Source of the DNA: JACKIP01 sp963710165
GTDB taxonomy: Bacteria > Pseudomonadota > Alphaproteobacteria > Micavibrionales > Micavibrionaceae
Reading direction: 5' to 3'
Assembly (NCBI GenBank): GCA_963710165.1
Contig: CAVPYZ010000001.1
Span: forward strand, 186,001-250,000
DNA length: 64,000 nucleotides
Part shown: one piece after another, positions 1 to 9,171 of the stretch
Numbering within the stretch: position 1 is the stretch's first letter
How the letters are laid out: every line of letters begins with the position of its first letter
The notes under the pieces: model-generated
What the model was told of the DNA's origin: nothing
The model's input: only the letters and a program-made list of their open reading frames with translations
The model's database searches: none
Position numbers and translations under genes: made by a program

Positions 1-612
1 AGCCATTGTGTTTTGGCTTTTAGAGCTGCAGCCCACGGAAAATGCCGCCACAGATAAACACCAAATAAAAGGCTGAGAAGTGCACCTCCTGTCCAAAATA
101 TCAGGATAATTTCCACACTTCGATAGGATTCATAAAACTGATCAAACAGAATAAAAGGAAAAACCCATAATGAAGAGCGGATAAAAAAGACAACATTTCC
201 CATGATAGGACGTCCAAGGGACGTAAGCTTTGCAGTAATCAGGGTCGAAAATCCTTCTATAACACATAGAGCAAGCGTAAGTAAAATTATAGCAGATGAG
301 AAATGATCAATGAGTAATGGAAAAGCGCAAATACCGATAATGACAAAAAAGAGATAATTTAGCGTATAGAACAAAAATTCATCTTTTATTATAAGCGCTG
401 CTTCTGCGGGTGAGGCATCCACAATATCTCGTGACAAAACATATTCAAGCCTAAAACCGAGGAGTGGAATGGATAGCGCAACAAATGCAGCAATTAGGCC
501 ATATGTCCCTAAATCGTACAAACCGAAGTACTTTGCCAATATAGAGCATCATAGCCAGCTTGACGCCTAGCGATGAAAGGCGTAGCCCCATATTTACAAG
601 CTTTAAATACAT
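1..612 (-). pseudogene. Wzx/MATE-like polysaccharide flippase, 3' end outside window, frameshifted
   Basis: Reading the minus strand from an ATG at 612 gives a hydrophobic multi-helix protein typical of polysaccharide flippases (Wzx/RfbX type), which move lipid-linked oligosaccharide units across the inner membrane. The first ~24 residues (MYLKLVNMGLRLSSLG...) are in one frame. The rest (AKYFGLYDLGTYG..., then several hydrophobic helices) is in another. Deleting one base of the CC at 536-537 joins them as ...MLYIAKYFGLYDLG, so there is one extra base. The gene continues beyond base 1. It is the most downstream visible gene of the leftward arm, behind two glycosyltransferases. Family assignment rests on hydrophobicity, the N-terminal pattern and context. 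The break could be a sequencing error or real inactivation. Confidence 0.6.
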
Positions 613-647
613 CAATTAAATATACATAAATTTAGTGTTCAGGTGAT

Positions 648-1679
648 TTATATCTTATCTGACTCTGATCTGTAGGAATTAATATAGTATTTCTCCAAAA
701 CGTATTTTATTAAAAATCTTGGGGAGAAAGCAATGACTAAAACCGCGATAACGCTTTTCAGCTTCTGTGACGTGCCAAAGTAGGGATAAACAAACGGGGC
801 TTGTAACCCTTTTTTCAAAAGATACCAAAAATTATCATGCGCAACAGGATGTTTTTCAGGAAACAAACGGTAAGACAAAAATCTGTGTTTGATATAAAGC
901 GGATTGAAAGCTACTCGATCCTCTTTAATATCGATTCCTTGCTCGCGACACAGCTTAAGTTGTATTTTTTCACGGTGGATATCACGCATAAACATACGGT
1001 GCAGCTTTTCCATCGAAAAATTATTGCGCAGGCTGCCTTTATTATTACCGTGCAATCTGTATTGACCAAGGACTTCATTTATAAAGTAAAGCTTGCCCAT
1101 CAATGGTGCATGGGTCGAAAGATACGCGTCCATCGGAACAGGATCGTCATCTTTACCCGCAGGACGCAACGGCGCAGGCATAACCTTATCCAAAAAGCTT
1201 TTACGAAACGTGTGAGAACTAGTCGGCGGTACAGCGTAATACCCCCATTTTTTCATATCTTCCAAAGGTGGTGTAGAGCTATACCCCTGATCCGGTGTAA
1301 TTTCGCCTTTCGACTTTAAATGACCATCAACTTTCTCCATGATGTAATACACGTTGATATAATCACCTTGTTTGTAGATTTCAACGCACTTCTCTATCGC
1401 TTCGGGCAACATAACGTCGTCTGCATCCAGAAACATGACAATTTCGCCTTTTGCTTCCGCCCATGCCAAATTCATGGCACTCACCTGTCCTTCATTTTTC
1501 TTTAGAAACGGGCGTATTTTATCACCATATGATTTGATAATTTCCGGTGAGTTATCCGTTGAACCGTCATCAACAACTATGACTTCTATATCTGGATAGG
1601 TCTGTCCAAGCGCGCTATCAATGGCATTTTGAATATAGGCGGCATAATTATAATTATTTATCGCAATCGTAACGAGCAT
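648..1679 (-). CDS. Glycosyltransferase family 2
   Basis: A 343-residue GT-A fold glycosyltransferase that probably adds a sugar to the lipid-linked repeat unit on the cytoplasmic face. The N-terminus begins with the family pattern (MLVTIAINNYNYAAYI). The nucleotide-sugar region VVDDGSTDNS lies near residues 35-45 and the DXD-like motif FLDADDV near 80. The C-terminal ~40 residues are hydrophobic and basic, compatible with membrane association. An AAGGA-type ribosome site precedes the ATG. The gene starts 15 bases after the upstream glycosyltransferase, so the two are likely co-transcribed leftward with the flippase. The sugar specificity cannot be told from sequence. Confidence 0.88.
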   Translation of the reverse strand: MLVTIAINNYNYAAYIQNAIDSALGQTYPDIEVIVVDDGSTDNSPEIIKSYGDKIRPFLKKNEGQVSAMNLAWAEAKGEIVMFLDADDVMLPEAIEKCVEIYKQGDYINVYYIMEKVDGHLKSKGEITPDQGYSSTPPLEDMKKWGYYAVPPTSSHTFRKSFLDKVMPAPLRPAGKDDDPVPMDAYLSTHAPLMGKLYFINEVLGQYRLHGNNKGSLRNNFSMEKLHRMFMRDIHREKIQLKLCREQGIDIKEDRVAFNPLYIKHRFLSYRLFPEKHPVAHDNFWYLLKKGLQAPFVYPYFGTSQKLKSVIAVLVIAFSPRFLIKYVLEKYYINSYRSESDKI

Positions 1680-1694
1680 AGGTGGTCCTTAAAG

Positions 1695-2832
1695 TTAAAC
1701 TTGTTTGAGGTGAGTAATCCATTGAACAACGTCCTTACATTCCTCAATATCTGTCATCCATTCAGTTTGTTGTGTGGTATTCACAGCCTCTTTTAAATGA
1801 CGAGCGTGCTCTTCATCCAGATGATCAAAAAACGTTTGGGCAGAATTTAGCAAAGGCTCTTCTAGCAAAACACCGATATTCTTTTTTTGTAGGTACTGTC
1901 CCGTTTGCACATGTTTCTCGGCAATTGGAATTGAACCGTAAAGACACCCTTCATACAAACGATTAGGTAATAACCAAGAGGAATTCAACCCCTTTTCAAA
2001 TTTATCAATCGCCCATGTAAAATCAATCTCACTATATATACGTTCCAAATCATCAGGATATTGATAAGGTCCTTTAAATTCTAAATGATCGGTCTTACTT
2101 ATAATATCGTCGAAATCGGGCATCTGGTCATATGCGGGACGCCCTCTTAAAATCACTTGAATGTTACCATTATTCCGGGCAGCAAGTTCAGACAGGATTT
2201 TAAGGCTTTCCGCACATCGAAGCACGCCAAACCAGCCAATGACCCAAGGTGCTTCTATTTCTTTTTTTGCCTCTATTTTGCAGAAAGCAGGAAAATAGAC
2301 TTTATTTTCAATCAACTTTGTCGGGAGTGATACATGCGATATCGGTTCAAAATATTCATCAATAAATGCAGGAGAACTTGTAATGAGTTCGTCGCTACGC
2401 TTCGATAGAAAGCCTTCTATGCTTCTCATAATCGATCCGATTATATTTTTTTTCAAAAGCAAGCGGTGGATATCAAGGCTTTCATATATAAGTGTGGGCT
2501 TAGTATCATTTTTATAAAGAAACGCTTTTGCACAAACCGCAATTGCGAGCATTTCAAGATTGCGTGCGATCTAGAACTTCTTTGTTCGAAAATAATGATT
2601 TATAGGAGCGTAATTTTAGTAAAACTTTGAAAACAGCGATTATTCTTTGCTTAAATCCCGCATTATATGTACGCCCAAGGTCGGTAACAGTGGCACTATT
2701 AATAGTTTCAGGGACTTTTTCCGTTCTTCTAAATCCCGTCAAAGAAACTGTAGCCCCCCCATCCTGAAGCATTGCAATACGTCTGGAAACGGCGGCGTCG
2801 GCTATATCGTGAACTAAATAAAGAATTTGCAA
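1695..2832 (-). pseudogene. GT-B glycosyltransferase, split by one +1 frameshift
   Basis: Two adjacent minus-strand reading frames (2832-2554 and 2552-1695) form one glycosyltransferase. The first 92 residues begin MQILYLVHDIADAAVSRRI and run to FSNKEVL. The second frame continues IARNLEMLAIAVCAKAF, a segment common in group-4-like glycosyltransferases. Removing one base, the C at 2571 (G on the coding strand), fuses the frames without losing residues, giving ~378 amino acids, a normal GT-B length. The C-terminal half contains an acceptor/donor-binding region with PNRLYEGCLYGSIPIAE, equivalent to the E-x7-E area. It would act in the same pathway as the downstream GT2 and flippase. Either a sequencing error or a recent frameshift explains the break. 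Confidence 0.75.
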
Positions 2833-3089
2833 AAAATATCCTTTTCAAATAATTTTTTTCGTTATAAGTATCTTGTCGGCTTAAAGAAAAACATTCTTTT
2901 TTGCAACGTAAAAAAAATTTGCATTAAACATAAAAAAATGTAATAAGGTCACATTGAATATACATAAGACTAACATATATTTTATGTAATATTTAAAGAG
3001 GTTGATCATGGGTGTGTAAGATTTCATGTAAGCTTCATCATTATAATAAAGCAATTATTCTTGTGCAGTGCAAGATGAAGGAACAGAAT
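2833..3089. promoter_or_regulatory. AT-rich divergent intergenic region of the polysaccharide locus
   Basis: 257 bases separate the leftward glycosyltransferase arm from the rightward initiating transferase. The stretch is very AT-rich, with runs of A and T, and must hold promoters for both directions. I could not assign a clear -35/-10 pair or an operator. No gene is supported here: the open frame starting at 3012 lacks a ribosome site, whereas the ATG at 3090 has one. Confidence 0.45.
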
Positions 3090-3710
3090 ATGTCTTACAA
3101 GTTAAACAAAATCGTAAAAAGATCAATGGATGTTGTAGGGTCTCTTACAGGTATTTTTCTTCTCAGCCCTGTATTTTTGTATCTAATATATAAAGTGCGC
3201 CAAGACGGCGGACCGGCATTTTACGGTCATCCTCGTTTGGGTGAAAATGGTAAAATGTTCAAATGCTGGAAATTCAGAAGCATGGTTACAAATTCCAGTG
3301 AGGTTTTGGCCGAGCTTTTAGAAAATGATCCAGCCGCACGTCAAGAATGGGATGCAAATTTTAAACTAAAGAATGATCCACGCATTACAAAAATTGGTGA
3401 TTTTTTAAGAAAAACCAGCCTTGATGAAATTCCACAGCTATTTAATGTTCTTAAAGGTGAGATGAGCCTTGTCGGGCCACGTCCGATTGTCGCAGACGAG
3501 ATCAAATATTATAACGAAGATATTAAATATTATTATTCTGTAAAACCTGGTGTTACAGGTCTTTGGCAAGTGAGCGGTCGTAGTGATTTAAGTTATCGAA
3601 AGCGCGTAAAGCTTGATAACTTCTATGTCAAAAATTTTACAATCCTTCGTGATATTCAAATTATGATCAAAACCGTATTCGTTGTTGTAAAACGTGAAGG
3701 CGCTTACTAG
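3090..3710 (+). CDS. ExoY/WbaP-type undecaprenyl-phosphate sugar phosphotransferase
   Basis: A bacterial sugar transferase that loads the first sugar-1-phosphate onto undecaprenyl phosphate and so starts polysaccharide repeat-unit assembly. The 206-residue form has one N-terminal membrane helix (about residues 15-37), then the catalytic domain with FKCWKFRSM, the conserved DPRITKIGDFLRKTSLDEIPQ region (about 95-115), LVGPRP and PGVTGLWQVSGRS. The start at 3090 is chosen because GAAGGAA lies about 8 bases upstream. In-frame starts at 3012 and 3075 lack such a site. The lack of extra N-terminal membrane segments makes it like ExoY rather than full-length WbaP. It is first in the rightward operon. 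Confidence 0.9.
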   Translation: MSYKLNKIVKRSMDVVGSLTGIFLLSPVFLYLIYKVRQDGGPAFYGHPRLGENGKMFKCWKFRSMVTNSSEVLAELLENDPAARQEWDANFKLKNDPRITKIGDFLRKTSLDEIPQLFNVLKGEMSLVGPRPIVADEIKYYNEDIKYYYSVKPGVTGLWQVSGRSDLSYRKRVKLDNFYVKNFTILRDIQIMIKTVFVVVKREGAY

Positions 3711-3718
3711 GATTTCTA

Positions 3719-4717
3719 ATGTCTGAATTCCAACAGGCCATTGAAGATCATTACGATTTAATTATTGCCATTCCCTGCTATAATGAACAGGATCATGTTC
3801 GTCGCGTTGTTGAAACTTTTATAGAGCAGACAAAAGATAAAAATGCCTTACTTGTTATCCTAGATGGTGAAAGCCAGGATAAGACAGCACAAATAGCTCA
3901 AGAGCTTTCATCTGAATATCAAAATGTCGTTTATCTTAATAATCCGAAAAGACTGCAGAGCGCGGCTATAAACCTCGCCGTAAAAGAATTTGGCGATAAA
4001 GCGGATTATATTCTTCGTATTGACGCGCATGCGGATTATCCGGACAATTTTTGCCACGCTTTATTAGAAGAGCAAAAGAGTCAAGACGCCGCCTCAGTTG
4101 TGGTTTCTATGAATACAGTTGCCGAAAGCGGGTTTCAAAAAGCTGTTGCGGCGGCGCAAAATTCAAAAATGGGAAATGGTGGTTCGTCGCACAGATTGAC
4201 CACGGGCGAAGGCAAATGGGTTGATCACGGTCATCATGCTTTATTCACAACAAAAAGCTTTAAAGAAGTCGGTGGTTATGATGAAAGTTTTTCTCACAAT
4301 GAAGACGCGGAATATGATTACCGTTTGCAACTTGCAGGATACAAAATTTGGTTAACAGGCCGAACGCATCTCGATTATTACCCGCGCAGAACAGTCTCAT
4401 CTTTATTTCGTCAATATTATAATTTTGGTAAAGGGCGCGCCCAGAATATTCTAAAACATAAAATCAAACCAAAGCCGCGCCAGATGATTCCGGCGTTTAT
4501 TTTGCCCATAACACTTTTATTTGTTCTGGGGATATTACACCCTGTTTTCACCATACCTTTTATTTTTTGGTTACTCGCTTGTTTGCTTTATGGTGTTTAT
4601 CTAAGTGTACAAGTCAAAAATCCTGTAATTGCTTTATCAGGGATAGCCGCGATTATCATGCACTTTTCTTGGTCTTGCGGATTTTGGCGCGGTATGCAAA
4701 AAAACATTCAAAGATAA
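3719..4717 (+). CDS. ExoA-like family 2 glycosyltransferase
   Basis: A 332-residue membrane-associated glycosyltransferase resembling rhizobial ExoA, which adds a sugar early in succinoglycan unit assembly. The N-terminal GT2 domain shows AIPCYNEQDHVRRVV (about 16-30), LDGESQDKT (about 46-54) and the metal-binding region RIDAHADYP (about 100-108). GGYDESFSHNEDAEYDYRL near 190-208 is the ED acceptor motif. Two to three hydrophobic helices follow (about 252-315). It starts 8 bases after the sugar transferase stop, so the two genes are probably translated from one message. Naming it exoA outright would be too firm because the sugar product is unknown. Confidence 0.88.
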   Translation: MSEFQQAIEDHYDLIIAIPCYNEQDHVRRVVETFIEQTKDKNALLVILDGESQDKTAQIAQELSSEYQNVVYLNNPKRLQSAAINLAVKEFGDKADYILRIDAHADYPDNFCHALLEEQKSQDAASVVVSMNTVAESGFQKAVAAAQNSKMGNGGSSHRLTTGEGKWVDHGHHALFTTKSFKEVGGYDESFSHNEDAEYDYRLQLAGYKIWLTGRTHLDYYPRRTVSSLFRQYYNFGKGRAQNILKHKIKPKPRQMIPAFILPITLLFVLGILHPVFTIPFIFWLLACLLYGVYLSVQVKNPVIALSGIAAIIMHFSWSCGFWRGMQKNIQR

Positions 4718-4780
4718 ATTAAGTGACATTTAACCTCGTTCGTATTAAATAGGGACAAGTTTTGGAAAAAGGAATAAAAT

Positions 4781-5512
4781 ATGAGCCATAAAACAACGAC
4801 ATATTATAAAATTTTACCTGTCATACTTGTTTTATTTGCATTGAGCGGATGTACAACTATTAAAAGCGGTTATAAGGAGATTCCACCAGCTCCGGCCGAT
4901 ACACGCCCCATCGCGGCGCCGGCATCAGAACTTCCTCCCTATAAATTACAACTAGGCGACACATTGGATATTAAATTCCCGCTTAATCCGGAATTGGACG
5001 AATCCGTTTCCGTTCGTCCTGACGGTATGATTTCAACAGCTATTGCCAGAGATGTTATGGTTTATAATAAAACTGTTTCAGACGTAAATAACGCCTTGGA
5101 AGGTGAATATAGCAGCCTGCTTGATGACCCGATGTTGTCAGTCATTGTGCGCTCTTATGCGCCGATGCGCGTCTATGTAAGCGGTGAAGTCAATGGTCCG
5201 GGTGAGTATGTCACAATAGGTCATCCCATGACTCTGACACAGGCAATTGCACGCGCAGGCGGGATCAAGAATTCAGGACAGGATAAAAATGTTCTGATCA
5301 TCCGTCGCGGTGAAAGCGAAAATCCGGAAGCATTTACCGCTGATTATTTCGCTATCACTCAACAGGGGAAAGTAACGCAGGATCCACGCTTGGCAGCCTA
5401 TGATGTTGTATTCGTGCCAAAAACAGGAACAGCCCTTGTTTACGAAGAATATGAACAAATGCTGCAACAGTTCGTATCGCCAAGTATAAGTGCGTCTTAT
5501 TCAATAGATTAA
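4781..5512 (+). CDS. Wza/ExoF-like polysaccharide export lipoprotein
   Basis: A 243-residue outer-membrane polysaccharide export protein. The signal peptide ends in a lipobox (LFALSGC, Cys at about residue 24), so the mature protein should be lipid-anchored. The Poly_export domain (PPYKLQLGDTLDIKFP, then SVRPDGMISTAI) occupies about residues 50-130. An SLBB-type segment (VYVSGEVNGPGEYV, then AIARAGGIK) follows. It would form the periplasmic/outer-membrane channel working with the chain-length protein encoded just downstream. An AAAGGAATAAAAT ribosome site precedes the ATG. It is shorter than E. coli Wza and lacks an obvious long C-terminal amphipathic helix. Confidence 0.9.
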   Translation: MSHKTTTYYKILPVILVLFALSGCTTIKSGYKEIPPAPADTRPIAAPASELPPYKLQLGDTLDIKFPLNPELDESVSVRPDGMISTAIARDVMVYNKTVSDVNNALEGEYSSLLDDPMLSVIVRSYAPMRVYVSGEVNGPGEYVTIGHPMTLTQAIARAGGIKNSGQDKNVLIIRRGESENPEAFTADYFAITQQGKVTQDPRLAAYDVVFVPKTGTALVYEEYEQMLQQFVSPSISASYSID

Positions 5513-5529
5513 TATAACAGGATAAAAAA

Positions 5530-7422
5530 ATGATCGTAAAAATGGATCCGCGAAGCATTCTTCGCGCAGCCTTCAGACAAAAGTGGAAATTTCTGGCAAT
5601 ATCCTTGCCGATTTTGCTGATTTGCCTGATCTATGCTCTCACAGCTGATCCAATGTTCAGAAGCTCTGCAAAGCTTTTTGTAAAATTTGGGAGCGATGTT
5701 CGTCCTGAAACAACGCCGTCCAGTGAAGGCAATCTGAACGCCGAAGAAAAACGCGGTCTTATTCAGGCAAATGTTAATATTTTCAGAAGTCGTGACATTG
5801 TCGAAAAACTTCTGGAAGGAGTTGATCTGGCAGATGTCTATCCGGACATTGCATCAGAATCGTCTTTGTCATCAACGCGAAAAATGAATGCCGCCGTGAT
5901 GACATACCTTCATAATCTCTCAACTTTTCCGACGAGTAATGCCGGCATTATTGATATTGCACTTTATAATGAAAATCCTGATATTGCTCTAATGCTGCTT
6001 GAGAGGCATATCGAGCTTTTTGTTGAAAGCCAGACGGATTTCTTTAGTAATCCCAGAGCCGAAATTGTGCGCGAGCAAACCGAAAAAGCAATGCGTGATC
6101 TACAGGCTGCGAATGCCGCGCTTTTGGCATTTAAAGATCAAACGGGTGTCACATCAATTGATGAGGAAATCTCTATTCTTCTTAATACCAGAAGTGATAT
6201 TGCCGAATACCTAACGACATATGATAATGAGTCCGGCATCGGGTCGCTTCCCCTGCCTGCGAAGCGTTCTACGAGTAGTAACAGCACACCGCTTCCTGCC
6301 CTTGATGAATCACAACGTCGTATTAGTGAATTACGCTCACAAGAAAAAGAACTTCTTTTGACGTATAAATCAGATAGTGATGTGATCAGAAAAATTCGTG
6401 AGAATATTCGTTCGGAAATCAGAAGTTTGAAACAGGCAACTGGCGCTTTACAGGCAAAGTTGAGCGATCTAGATCGACGCATTGCTAAAATGAATGAATA
6501 TAAATCAAGATATGATGTGCTGCTGCGTGAGGTTACACTTAAAGAAACCACATATGAGAATGCACTGGCACGTATGCAAACTGCCGAAGTTAATGATGAT
6601 TTGAATAAACGTAAAATTACGCAAATTGCCTTAATTGAAAAGCCATCCGTATCTACAAAACCTGCCAAACCGAACAAAAAGATGATCATGCTGCTGGGTA
6701 TTGTCATGGCAGGATTTTTGGGCGTAGGTGTTGCGGCCTTGGCAGAAGTGCTTGATAGCCGTATCATTGCGGCAGATCAGGTGACGACGCTTTATAAAGA
6801 AGCACCATTGCTAGCCAATTTTGTATTCTTTAATCGCTTTAAGAAAAAACATCGTTCCAAATTACCGGTAAATGAGCTGGAGTTTCTATTACAAGAGATA
6901 GAAACGCGTAATAAAGACAAATCCAAAATCTTGTCTATAACCAGTTCAAACCAGAATGAAGGCACCAGTACGCTTGCTTATAACCTCGCCAATTATTTAT
7001 CAGTTTCACATCCTGATTTCCGCGTTTTGGTTATTGACGAGGAAGCCATGCCTGATTTTGAAACGCAAGAGCTTGATCCGGAACATATTTTAGAAAGCGG
7101 TAACTATCCCCCTGGTTTTTACTCATTAATGTATGCAGGGTTTAAAAACAAAGTTATGAATGAAGAATCGATTGCACATCTTCGTAAGAATTTTGATATG
7201 GTTTTTGTTACATCCAGTAATCTGATAAATGATCCTTTCAGCACGCGCATCAATGCCCTCACCGAAATGACCATTTTTGTTATTGAGGCAGAGAAAACCA
7301 GACATCCTGTGATTGAAGAAGTTTTGAAAAGAACCGCGCGCAACGATATTAACTTGATTGGTTTTGTTCTGAATAAAAAACAATTTTATATTCCCAAATG
7401 GATGTATACGTTTATAAAATAA
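5530..7422 (+). CDS. Wzc/GumC-like chain-length and export protein with a degenerate kinase site
   Basis: A 630-residue polysaccharide co-polymerase. One membrane helix lies at about residues 16-38 and a second at about 388-410. Between them is a periplasmic domain with long coiled-coil stretches (about 180-360). The cytoplasmic tail has the layout of a BY-kinase (CpsD/Wzc) domain. However, the P-loop reads NQNEGTST at 474-481, with Thr at 479 where the essential Lys should be. The Walker A' segment is VLVIDEEAM and the Walker B area (FDMVFVTSS) is also altered. ATP-dependent tyrosine phosphorylation therefore looks unlikely. The gene sits between the export lipoprotein and the epimerase, with very short gaps, in one operon. 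Confidence 0.85.
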   Translation: MIVKMDPRSILRAAFRQKWKFLAISLPILLICLIYALTADPMFRSSAKLFVKFGSDVRPETTPSSEGNLNAEEKRGLIQANVNIFRSRDIVEKLLEGVDLADVYPDIASESSLSSTRKMNAAVMTYLHNLSTFPTSNAGIIDIALYNENPDIALMLLERHIELFVESQTDFFSNPRAEIVREQTEKAMRDLQAANAALLAFKDQTGVTSIDEEISILLNTRSDIAEYLTTYDNESGIGSLPLPAKRSTSSNSTPLPALDESQRRISELRSQEKELLLTYKSDSDVIRKIRENIRSEIRSLKQATGALQAKLSDLDRRIAKMNEYKSRYDVLLREVTLKETTYENALARMQTAEVNDDLNKRKITQIALIEKPSVSTKPAKPNKKMIMLLGIVMAGFLGVGVAALAEVLDSRIIAADQVTTLYKEAPLLANFVFFNRFKKKHRSKLPVNELEFLLQEIETRNKDKSKILSITSSNQNEGTSTLAYNLANYLSVSHPDFRVLVIDEEAMPDFETQELDPEHILESGNYPPGFYSLMYAGFKNKVMNEESIAHLRKNFDMVFVTSSNLINDPFSTRINALTEMTIFVIEAEKTRHPVIEEVLKRTARNDINLIGFVLNKKQFYIPKWMYTFIK

Positions 7423-7425
7423 AGC

Positions 7426-8431
7426 ATGATATTAATTACAGGCGCCGCTGGTTTTATCGGCTTTCATACGGCAGAGGCCCTTCTGAAACGCGGGAAAGCT
7501 GTTTTGGGTGTTGATAATCTTAATGATTATTACGCCGCATCTCTGAAACGTGCCCGTTTGAAAGAATTAGAAAAGTATCCCGCTTTCATATTCGCAAAAT
7601 GTGACATCTCGGACAAGGCAGGGATGCAAAGGGTTATTAAAGATTATTCCGATATTAACGCGATTATACATTTTGCCGCTCAGGCAGGCGTGCGTTACTC
7701 CATTAAAAATCCGGACGCCTATACAACATCTAATTTGAGACGGGCAGATGGTGATGTTGGAAATCGCCAGACAATTGCAAATGAAAGGGCAGCTCAAGCA
7801 TTTTTTATATGCGTCCAGCTCATCTGTCTATGGCAGCAATATAAAAAAACCGTTTTCAGTAGAGGATCAGGTTGACCAGCCGGTGTCCCTTTATGCGGCG
7901 ACAAAGCGGGCGGGAGAGTTGTTGGTGCAAAGCTATTCACATCTTTATCAAATTCCCGCAACGGGGCTTCGTCTGTTCAGCGTCTATGGCACATGGGGAC
8001 GTCCGGATATGGCATATTATTATTTCACCAAAAACATCCTTGAAGGCAAACCAATCAAAATATTCAATCACGGAGATATGCGCCGTGACTTCACATGGAT
8101 TGAGGACATTACGGATGGCATAATGGGCGCATTCGACAGACCGCCGTCTTTATCTTCTAAACATATCATCGGTGAAAAAACACCACACAGAATTTTCAAT
8201 TTGGGGAATAACAAATCTGAAAAGCTAATGGATTTTGTCGAAGAGATTGAGAAAGCAGCAGGTAAAAAAGCCGACAAAATAATGCTGGATATGGCGCAAG
8301 GGGATGTGCAAGAAACATATGCCGATATAGACGCGGCAAAGGATGTTTTTGGCTATAATCCCAAAACGCCGATTACGGTTGGAATTCCGGTTTTTGTGAA
8401 ATGGTATAGAGAAAATATTTTATCTGCTTAA
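7426..8431 (+). pseudogene. NAD-dependent nucleotide-sugar epimerase (UDP-glucuronate 4-epimerase-like), frameshifted
   Basis: The frame starting at 7426 (MILITGAAGFIGFHTAEAL, Rossmann GxxGxxG) runs to about 7740. The continuation GQMVMLEIARQL and everything to 8431 is one frame over. Removing one base near C7741 joins them as ...SNLRGQMVMLEIARQ and yields a ~335-residue extended SDR epimerase. The second part carries the serine region YASSSSVYG, the catalytic YAATK (YxxxK) and the RLFSVYGTWGRPDMA substrate region typical of UDP-glucuronate 4-epimerases. It would supply an activated sugar for the polysaccharide. It starts 3 bases after the Wzc-like stop. Good conservation on both sides points to a sequencing error or a very recent break. 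Confidence 0.75.
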
Positions 8432-9171
8432 AACCGCCCGTTTTTTAAAAAATCAATAATATGCTGATGCGTGGACGCTTTCCATGAAATGAATGTATGT
8501 GTTGCGGGAATGGTAATGTGATCTTTCATACCTTTCAGTTTGGTACGACTGACCGCAACGCGACCATCACTTTCTTCGGGTATCAGCAACCGCGCAACAG
8601 GGTAGGGCCATTCTTTCCGACCTGCAATAATACCCAGATCATAATAGAGGTCTATATCTTGCTGTTGTTGATAAGCAGTTGTTAATTGCTGTCCAGCAGG
8701 GCCATAGCTCCATTGATATAAAAAGAAATCTTGTAAAAAATCCGACACCTCACTTCCCTGATTGGGCGGGGCAATCATCACGACGCGCCCCATGCGGGTT
8801 TTAGGAATATTGTCTTTATTATCGTTCAGATATGTGCGCGCGATCAAGCCGCCCATTGAATGGGTCACGAAATGGACTTTCGCATAGTCACGCCATAGAC
8901 CTACGCTTTCCAGCTTCTCTTCGATAAATGCTGACAGTTTGGGAATGTCGTATTCTAATGATGGATATGACAGGTTATAAGTCGCATACCCTTCTTGTTT
9001 AAGAGCGGTTTCAGCGAAATACATATTCCATTTGGTATTGCCGATACCATGTAACAAAATGACAATTTCATTTTTACGATTATTCTGTGCGATAGTTTTG
9101 GAAGAAGGCATAATTATTAAGCATAATAATAAAAACAGCGCGCTATATAAACCTGATTTATTTCTTATTTT
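8428..9171 (-). CDS. Secreted alpha/beta hydrolase, lipase-like
   Basis: A 247-residue serine hydrolase. The N-terminal hydrophobic segment ending near KTIAQ is a probable signal peptide. The core has LLHGIG (oxyanion strand, about residue 40) and the nucleophile elbow THSMGG (Ser near residue 104). A likely catalytic Asp lies in EESDGRVAV and the His in PATHTFI near the C-terminus. The overall pattern resembles PGAP1-like and triacylglycerol lipase families, so an ester substrate such as a lipid is inferred. The start at 9171 overlaps the end of the DUF2254 gene by 14 bases, suggesting coupling. The 3' end overlaps the epimerase gene by 4 bases, tail to tail. Confidence 0.8.
   Translation of the reverse strand, partial: KIRNKSGLYSALFLLLCLIIMPSSKTIAQNNRKNEIVILLHGIGNTKWNMYFAETALKQEGYATYNLSYPSLEYDIPKLSAFIEEKLESVGLWRDYAKVHFVTHSMGGLIARTYLNDNKDNIPKTRMGRVVMIAPPNQGSEVSDFLQDFFLYQWSYGPAGQQLTTAYQQQQDIDLYYDLGIIAGRKEWPYPVARLLIPEESDGRVAVSRTKLKGMKDHITIPATHTFISWKASTHQHIIDFLKNGRF

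Noticed and set aside
837..1505. Plus-strand open frames of 160 and 61 codons opposite the GT2 gene
   Set aside because: They lie fully antisense to a clear glycosyltransferase, have no ribosome site and no recognisable composition.
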